A program made the position numbers and the translations under genes. DNA of 35,990 nt. Source: Brevibacterium picturae. GTDB lineage: Bacteria; Actinomycetota; Actinomycetes; Actinomycetales; Brevibacteriaceae. The notes beneath the pieces were generated by a model, which saw only the letters and a program-made list of their open reading frames with translations, was not told where the DNA came from and did no database searches. Numbering within the stretch: position 1 is the first letter of the stretch; each line of letters opens with the position of its first letter. Below, piece by piece: positions 32,159-35,990 of the stretch. Location of the stretch: contig NZ_JAKDJU010000011.1 in NCBI RefSeq assembly GCF_030453725.1, positions 1 through 35,990 of the forward strand, given 5' to 3'.

Positions 32159-33499
32159 GTGCCCACGCAAGCATCCTTACTTTCCCGCCGGGCTTGGACC
32201 GCAGCGACAGTCAGTACACTCATCGGTGCGGGTTTCGCCGCCGCCGCCATCGTCTGGCCGCGCGTGACGGGAACGGACGTCTTCATCTATTGGCCCCCCT
32301 TGAAGGCGAGGTGGACACCTGAGCCGGCACTCACCTTAGTACTGCCGATGCTCGTGGCACTGACCGGGTTTCTGTGCTGGCGACGCATCAGCTCCGCACT
32401 GAACTGGATCCCCTATCTCGCTGCGGTGTTCGCCGGATCCTGGCTGTGGACGGCCGCACTTGCCCATGTCGGCGGCAAGGAAAGCATCAGCAAGGTGTTC
32501 GAGCGTCCCAGCGAATACTTCGTCGATGCCAAAGAAATCTCTTCGATTTCCGCATTCCTGTCCGGCTTCATCGAAAAGGTCCCGCTGCGCGCTCCTGACC
32601 ACTGGCCGATTCACATTGCCGGGCACCCACCGGGCGCAACGCTGTTCTTCATCCTGCTCGACCGGATCGGCATCACGGACCCGTACACAGCTGGTGTCAT
32701 CGTCATGACTCTTGGCTGCACTGGAGTCGTCGCGGTCCTGCTGACGGTCAAGACCCTGGCGTCGGAGAAGCTCGCTCGCCGCGCAGCGCCCTGGCTGATA
32801 GCCGCACCCGCGGCGATCTGGATGGGTGTGTCCGCTGATGCGCTGTTCATGGCGGTAGCTGCCTGGGGATTGGCGCTTCTGGCGCTGGCTTCGACAGCAG
32901 ACCGCCGCTCGCGCCTGATCGGCTTCGGTCTCCCAGCGGGGCTGCTGCTCGGCCTGTGCGTCTATCTTTCCTATGGACTGCTGCTGCTGGGGATACTCGC
33001 CATCGCCGTGATCTATCTCGGCGGCAGGTGGTCGGCACTGCCCTGGGCGCTCGGCGGAGCGCTGTCCGTCGCCCTGGCATTCACCCTGACCGGATTCCGG
33101 TGGTGGGAGGGGTTCCCCGTCTTGGTCACCCGCTATTACGACGGGATCCAGAGCAAACGGCAATACGGCTACTGGGTGTGGGCGAACCTGGGAGCCTGGA
33201 CATTCACCAGCGGACTGGCAGTATGGGCGGCCCTTCCCCGCAGCATCGCCGAAGCGTGGCGAGGTGCCGACAAGGGCCGGCGCGTGGTCGCTGTCCTGGG
33301 CTGCGCCGGTTTCGTCTCGATCCTGGTGGCGACACTGTCGGGCATGAGCAAGGCCGAGGTCGAACGAATCTGGCTGCCGTTCACAATCTGGGTCATGGTG
33401 CTGCCATCACTGTTGCCACTGCGTTGGCAACGGCCCCTGCTTGTCACACAGGTGGCGTCCGCGATCGCCATCGAGGCTCTCCTGACAACACAGTGGTGA
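32159..33499 (+). CDS. Polytopic GT-C-like membrane glycosyltransferase (MtxT-like)
   Basis: A 446-residue integral membrane protein with about ten hydrophobic segments and a large extracytoplasmic loop after the third helix. That loop carries charged residues and the motif HIAGHPPGATLFF. A second conserved-looking patch, MSKAEVERIWLPF, lies near the C-terminus. Topology and size fit polyprenyl-phosphate-dependent GT-C enzymes. It corresponds in size and context to mycobacterial Rv0541c, which I recall as the methylthioxylose transferase of lipoarabinomannan. GTG 32159 is preferred over GTG 32153, because TAAAAT ends 6 nt before it. The acceptor in this organism is unknown. Confidence 0.78.
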   Translation: MPTQASLLSRRAWTAATVSTLIGAGFAAAAIVWPRVTGTDVFIYWPPLKARWTPEPALTLVLPMLVALTGFLCWRRISSALNWIPYLAAVFAGSWLWTAALAHVGGKESISKVFERPSEYFVDAKEISSISAFLSGFIEKVPLRAPDHWPIHIAGHPPGATLFFILLDRIGITDPYTAGVIVMTLGCTGVVAVLLTVKTLASEKLARRAAPWLIAAPAAIWMGVSADALFMAVAAWGLALLALASTADRRSRLIGFGLPAGLLLGLCVYLSYGLLLLGILAIAVIYLGGRWSALPWALGGALSVALAFTLTGFRWWEGFPVLVTRYYDGIQSKRQYGYWVWANLGAWTFTSGLAVWAALPRSIAEAWRGADKGRRVVAVLGCAGFVSILVATLSGMSKAEVERIWLPFTIWVMVLPSLLPLRWQRPLLVTQVASAIAIEALLTTQW

Positions 33500-33574
33500 A
33501 GGATCTGCGAAGGTCGAACTCACGATGGCGGGGTGGACACGAGAGCCGAAATGTTTGAACGCCCCGCTGCGAAT

Positions 33575-33997
33575 TCAGCCGAAGTGGTCCGCGTCCCACT
33601 CCACGCTTGGGCTGAGTGAGGGACCCCGGCCTTCGACGATGACGAAGGTCATGGTGAGATCCGCATCATGGGTGATCGACAGGTGGATGTTCGTTGCCTC
33701 GATGCGATGGAAGTGCTCGAGCACCAAACCTCGCAGGCGGAATGAGGGCGCACCGGACCTGGCGGGAACCACCTCGGCGGACTGCCAGGGCAGCCATCCG
33801 GGAAAGCCGATCGCCTTCTTCAGTGCCTCCTTGGCGGAGAATCTCGCCGCCAAGGAGGCATCCGTCCGGCGCTTGCCGTTGCGCCGCCGCTGTTCGCCAG
33901 GGGTGAGCAGGCGATCGAGGAGTTCGGGAACCCGATCGATGTGCTCGGCGAAGCGCGGCACATCGGCAATGTCGGTGCCGATTCCCAGAATCGCCAT
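33575..33997 (-). CDS. acpS: Holo-[acyl-carrier-protein] synthase
   Basis: A 140-residue phosphopantetheinyl transferase that activates acyl carrier protein. GIGTDIADV (5-13) contains the metal-binding Asp, and FSAKEALKKAIG has the catalytic Glu and Lys. Normal length for an actinobacterial AcpS. GGGGAG 4 nt before ATG supports the start. It follows glmS by 10 bp and would normally be followed by nnr; here the cluster at 25.1-33.5 kb intervenes. It converges with the MtxT-like gene across a 75-bp gap that holds only a weak GC arm pair (GCGGGG/CCCCGC). Confidence 0.93.
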   Translation of the reverse strand: MAILGIGTDIADVPRFAEHIDRVPELLDRLLTPGEQRRRNGKRRTDASLAARFSAKEALKKAIGFPGWLPWQSAEVVPARSGAPSFRLRGLVLEHFHRIEATNIHLSITHDADLTMTFVIVEGRGPSLSPSVEWDADHFG

Positions 33998-34007
33998 CTC
34001 GCTCCCC

Positions 34008-35882
34008 TTATTCCACGGTCACGGACTTGGCGAGGTTGCGCGGCTGATCCACGTCGAGGCCCTTGGCCGTGGCCAGTTCCATCGCGAAGATCTGCAGCGG
34101 AACCGTGGTCAGCAGCGGTGCCATGAGCGTCGTCGTCTGGGGGACGTAGATGACCTCGGACGCGAATTCCTGGACCTCTTCGTCGCCTTCTTCGGCGATG
34201 ACCACCGTGTTGGCGCCACGGGCCCGGACTTCCTGGATGTTCGAGATGACCTTGGCATGCAGGGAATCGCGGCCGCGCTTGCTGGGCACGACGATGATGA
34301 CCAGCTGGCCGTCGTCGATGAGTGCGATGGGACCGTGCTTGAGCTCACCGGCAGCGAAGCCCTCGGCGTGGATGTAGGCGAGCTCCTTGAGTTTGAGCGC
34401 GCCCTCCATCGCCACGGGGTAGCCCACGTGGCGGCCCAGGAACAGCACAGAACCGACGTCCTGGTTGCGACGGGCAAGCGCGAGCACCTGCTGCTTGTCA
34501 TTGTCGAGGACGCTCTGGACCTTCTCGGGGATGGTCTGGAGCTCTTCGAGGATGGTGGTGATCTCGTCGCGGAACTTGTTGCCGCGCAGCTGGGCCAGAT
34601 AGAGGCCCAGCAGGTAGCAGGCGACGACCTGTGAGAGGAAGGCCTTCGTCGAGGCGACCGCGATCTCCGGGCCGGCGTGCGTGTAGAGCGCTGCATCGGA
34701 TTCGCGGGGAATGGTCGAGCCGAAGGTGTTGCAGATCGCGATGACCTTCGCGCCCTGCTGACGTGCGTGGCGCACGGCCATGGTCGTGTCCATGGTCTCT
34801 CCCGACTGGGAGATCGCCACGACGAGGGTCTTCTCGGTCACAACCGGGTCGCGGTAGCGGAACTCGTGGGCGAGTTCGACCTCGACGGGCACGCGGCACC
34901 AGTGTTCGATCGCGTACTTGGCGACCTGGCCGGCGTAGGCCGCGGTGCCGCAGGCGATGACGATGATCTTGTCGATGGTCTTGAGCACCGTCTCGTCGAT
35001 GCGCATTTCGTCGAGGGTGAGTTTGCCGTCGATGTCGAGGCGGCCCAGCAGGGTGTCTGCGACGGCCTGTGGCTGGTCGTGGATCTCCTTGTCCATGAAC
35101 GAGGGGAACCCGCCCTTTTCCGCAGCAGCGGCGTCCCAGTCGACCTCGTACTGAGCTCCGTCGACCTCGTTGCCGTCGTTGTCCGTGATGACCACTGCGT
35201 CTGGAGTGATGGTCACGACCTGGTCCTGACCGATCTCCACCGCGGTGCGGGTGTAGTCGATGAAGGCGGCGACGTCGGAGCCGAGGAAGTTCTCTCCCTC
35301 ACCCAGTCCGATGACCAGGGGCGAGTTGCGGCGGGCGGCGACGACCTGTCCGGGAGCGTCGGCGTGGACGGCCAGGAGGGTGAAGGCGCCTTCGAGCTGT
35401 GTGGCGGTCACGCGCATGGCCTTCGTCAGGTCGCCGGTGTCCTGGAAGTTCTTGGCCAGCTGAGCGGCCGCGACCTCGGTGTCGGTCTCGGACTCGAACT
35501 CCACGCCTTCTGCGGTGAGGTCCTTCTTCAGCTGAGCGAAGTTCTCGATGATGCCGTTGTGGATCAGCGCCAGCTTTCCGCCGCCGGCCACATGCGGGTG
35601 GGCATTGAGGTCCGTGGGTCCGCCGTGGGTGGCCCACCGGGTGTGTCCGATGCCGGTCTGCGCAGCAGGAAGCGGGTTCGCCTCGAGCTCATCGGTCAGC
35701 GCCGAGAGCTTGCCGGCCTTCTTCGCGGTCTCCAGATCTCGGGCAGGAGTGACAAGGGCGACTCCGGCAGAGTCATATCCCCGATACTCGAGCCTTTTCA
35801 GGCCGCTGAGCACCACATCGAGCGCCGAGTGATCGGCATTGTCAACGTCTGCTTTGGATACATAACCAACGATTCCACACAT
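34008..35882 (-). CDS. glmS: Glutamine-fructose-6-phosphate aminotransferase (isomerising)
   Basis: A 624-residue enzyme that makes glucosamine-6-phosphate for peptidoglycan and other amino-sugar polymers. The N-terminal glutaminase begins MCGIVGY, with Cys2 as nucleophile after removal of Met. Two SIS domains follow (around residues 300-430 and 470-600; CGTAAYAG, SQSGETMDT), and the C-terminus is NLAKSVTVE, the conserved end that closes the active site. The start is fixed by the need for Cys2. TAAAAT lies 7 nt before ATG, suggesting a leaderless mRNA, and I see no glmS ribozyme in the 108 bp upstream. Confidence 0.97.
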   Translation of the reverse strand: MCGIVGYVSKADVDNADHSALDVVLSGLKRLEYRGYDSAGVALVTPARDLETAKKAGKLSALTDELEANPLPAAQTGIGHTRWATHGGPTDLNAHPHVAGGGKLALIHNGIIENFAQLKKDLTAEGVEFESETDTEVAAAQLAKNFQDTGDLTKAMRVTATQLEGAFTLLAVHADAPGQVVAARRNSPLVIGLGEGENFLGSDVAAFIDYTRTAVEIGQDQVVTITPDAVVITDNDGNEVDGAQYEVDWDAAAAEKGGFPSFMDKEIHDQPQAVADTLLGRLDIDGKLTLDEMRIDETVLKTIDKIIVIACGTAAYAGQVAKYAIEHWCRVPVEVELAHEFRYRDPVVTEKTLVVAISQSGETMDTTMAVRHARQQGAKVIAICNTFGSTIPRESDAALYTHAGPEIAVASTKAFLSQVVACYLLGLYLAQLRGNKFRDEITTILEELQTIPEKVQSVLDNDKQQVLALARRNQDVGSVLFLGRHVGYPVAMEGALKLKELAYIHAEGFAAGELKHGPIALIDDGQLVIIVVPSKRGRDSLHAKVISNIQEVRARGANTVVIAEEGDEEVQEFASEVIYVPQTTTLMAPLLTTVPLQIFAMELATAKGLDVDQPRNLAKSVTVE

Positions 35883-35889
35883 GAGTGGA

Positions 35890-35895
35890 ATTTTA
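35890..35895 (-). promoter_or_regulatory. Leaderless-type -10 element (TAAAAT) for glmS
   Basis: TAAAAT on the minus strand is followed by seven bases and ATG 35882. A TTGACT lies too close upstream (8 bp) to serve as its -35. Confidence 0.4.
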
Positions 35896-35968
35896 CGCAG
35901 TCGAGTCAAGAAACGCGGAATCGACCCAACCGAGCCCCACCTCGGGGATCTGAGAGGACATGACGCAT

Positions 35969-35982
35969 GACACAATTGTGTC
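35969..35982. promoter_or_regulatory. 14-bp perfect palindrome at the window edge
   Basis: GACACAATTGTGTC is a perfect palindrome in the region divergent from glmS. Candidate ATGs at 35960, 35967 and 35984 could start a rightward gene cut off by the window end; too little sequence remains to call it. The palindrome may be an operator for that gene. Confidence 0.4.
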
Positions 35983-35990
35983 CATGTCTC

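Noticed and set aside
35883..35990. glmS ribozyme/leader
   Set aside because: Known glmS ribozymes are in Firmicutes-type leaders; no such fold is apparent and a -10 element lies 7 nt from the start codon.

Overview
The window is dense, high-GC actinobacterial DNA: short gaps, many 4-bp ATGA/GTGA stop-start overlaps, and frequent leaderless-type promoters (TANNNT 6-7 nt before the start codon). The gene order glmS, acpS, nnr, alr, tsaE, tsaB, rimI, tsaD is typical of Micrococcales. A Brevibacterium-like genome is my best guess, made from gene content only. No rRNA, tRNA, IS element, prophage or CRISPR array was seen.

Layout. 1-3.7 kb: a THUMP-like methyltransferase, a two-domain sulfurtransferase, and a secreted NlpC/P60 peptidase with a long regulatory leader. 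3.7-5.4 kb: a lipoprotein NagZ-type GH3 enzyme. 5.4-14.2 kb: a divergent sugar-alcohol regulon. The left arm encodes a binding protein, two permeases and a polyol dehydrogenase. The right arm encodes a SorC-type regulator, xylulokinase and the ABC ATPase. Dehydrogenase plus xylulokinase fits D-arabitol -> D-xylulose -> xylulose-5-phosphate. 14.2-15.4 kb: a YbdK-type carboxylate-amine ligase.

15.5-25.1 kb: conserved housekeeping genes on the minus strand (t6A genes tsaD/tsaB/tsaE, rimI, alr, nnr). They are interrupted by an aldo/keto reductase, an AHSA1-like protein, an iron-regulated heme oxygenase with a DtxR-type operator, and a LysE exporter. An M20 amidohydrolase follows.

26.5-33.5 kb: the most interesting region. 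Seven minus-strand genes are tightly coupled: NAD-dependent sugar epimerase, methylthioadenosine phosphorylase, membrane protein, cytochrome b-molybdopterin fusion, methyltransferase, DUF2064 nucleotidyl/glycosyltransferase and DPM1-like GT2. A divergent GT-C-like membrane protein faces them. The set resembles the mycobacterial locus (Rv0535-Rv0541c, from memory) linked to the 5-deoxy-5-methylthio-xylose cap of lipoarabinomannan. I infer a pathway from methylthioadenosine to a lipid-linked methylthiopentose for a cell-envelope glycan, here with a possible sulfur-redox enzyme. 33.6-35.9 kb: acpS and glmS.

Short degenerate tandem repeats of 14-20 bp recur at gene ends. Gaps not listed as features are short and showed nothing convincing.
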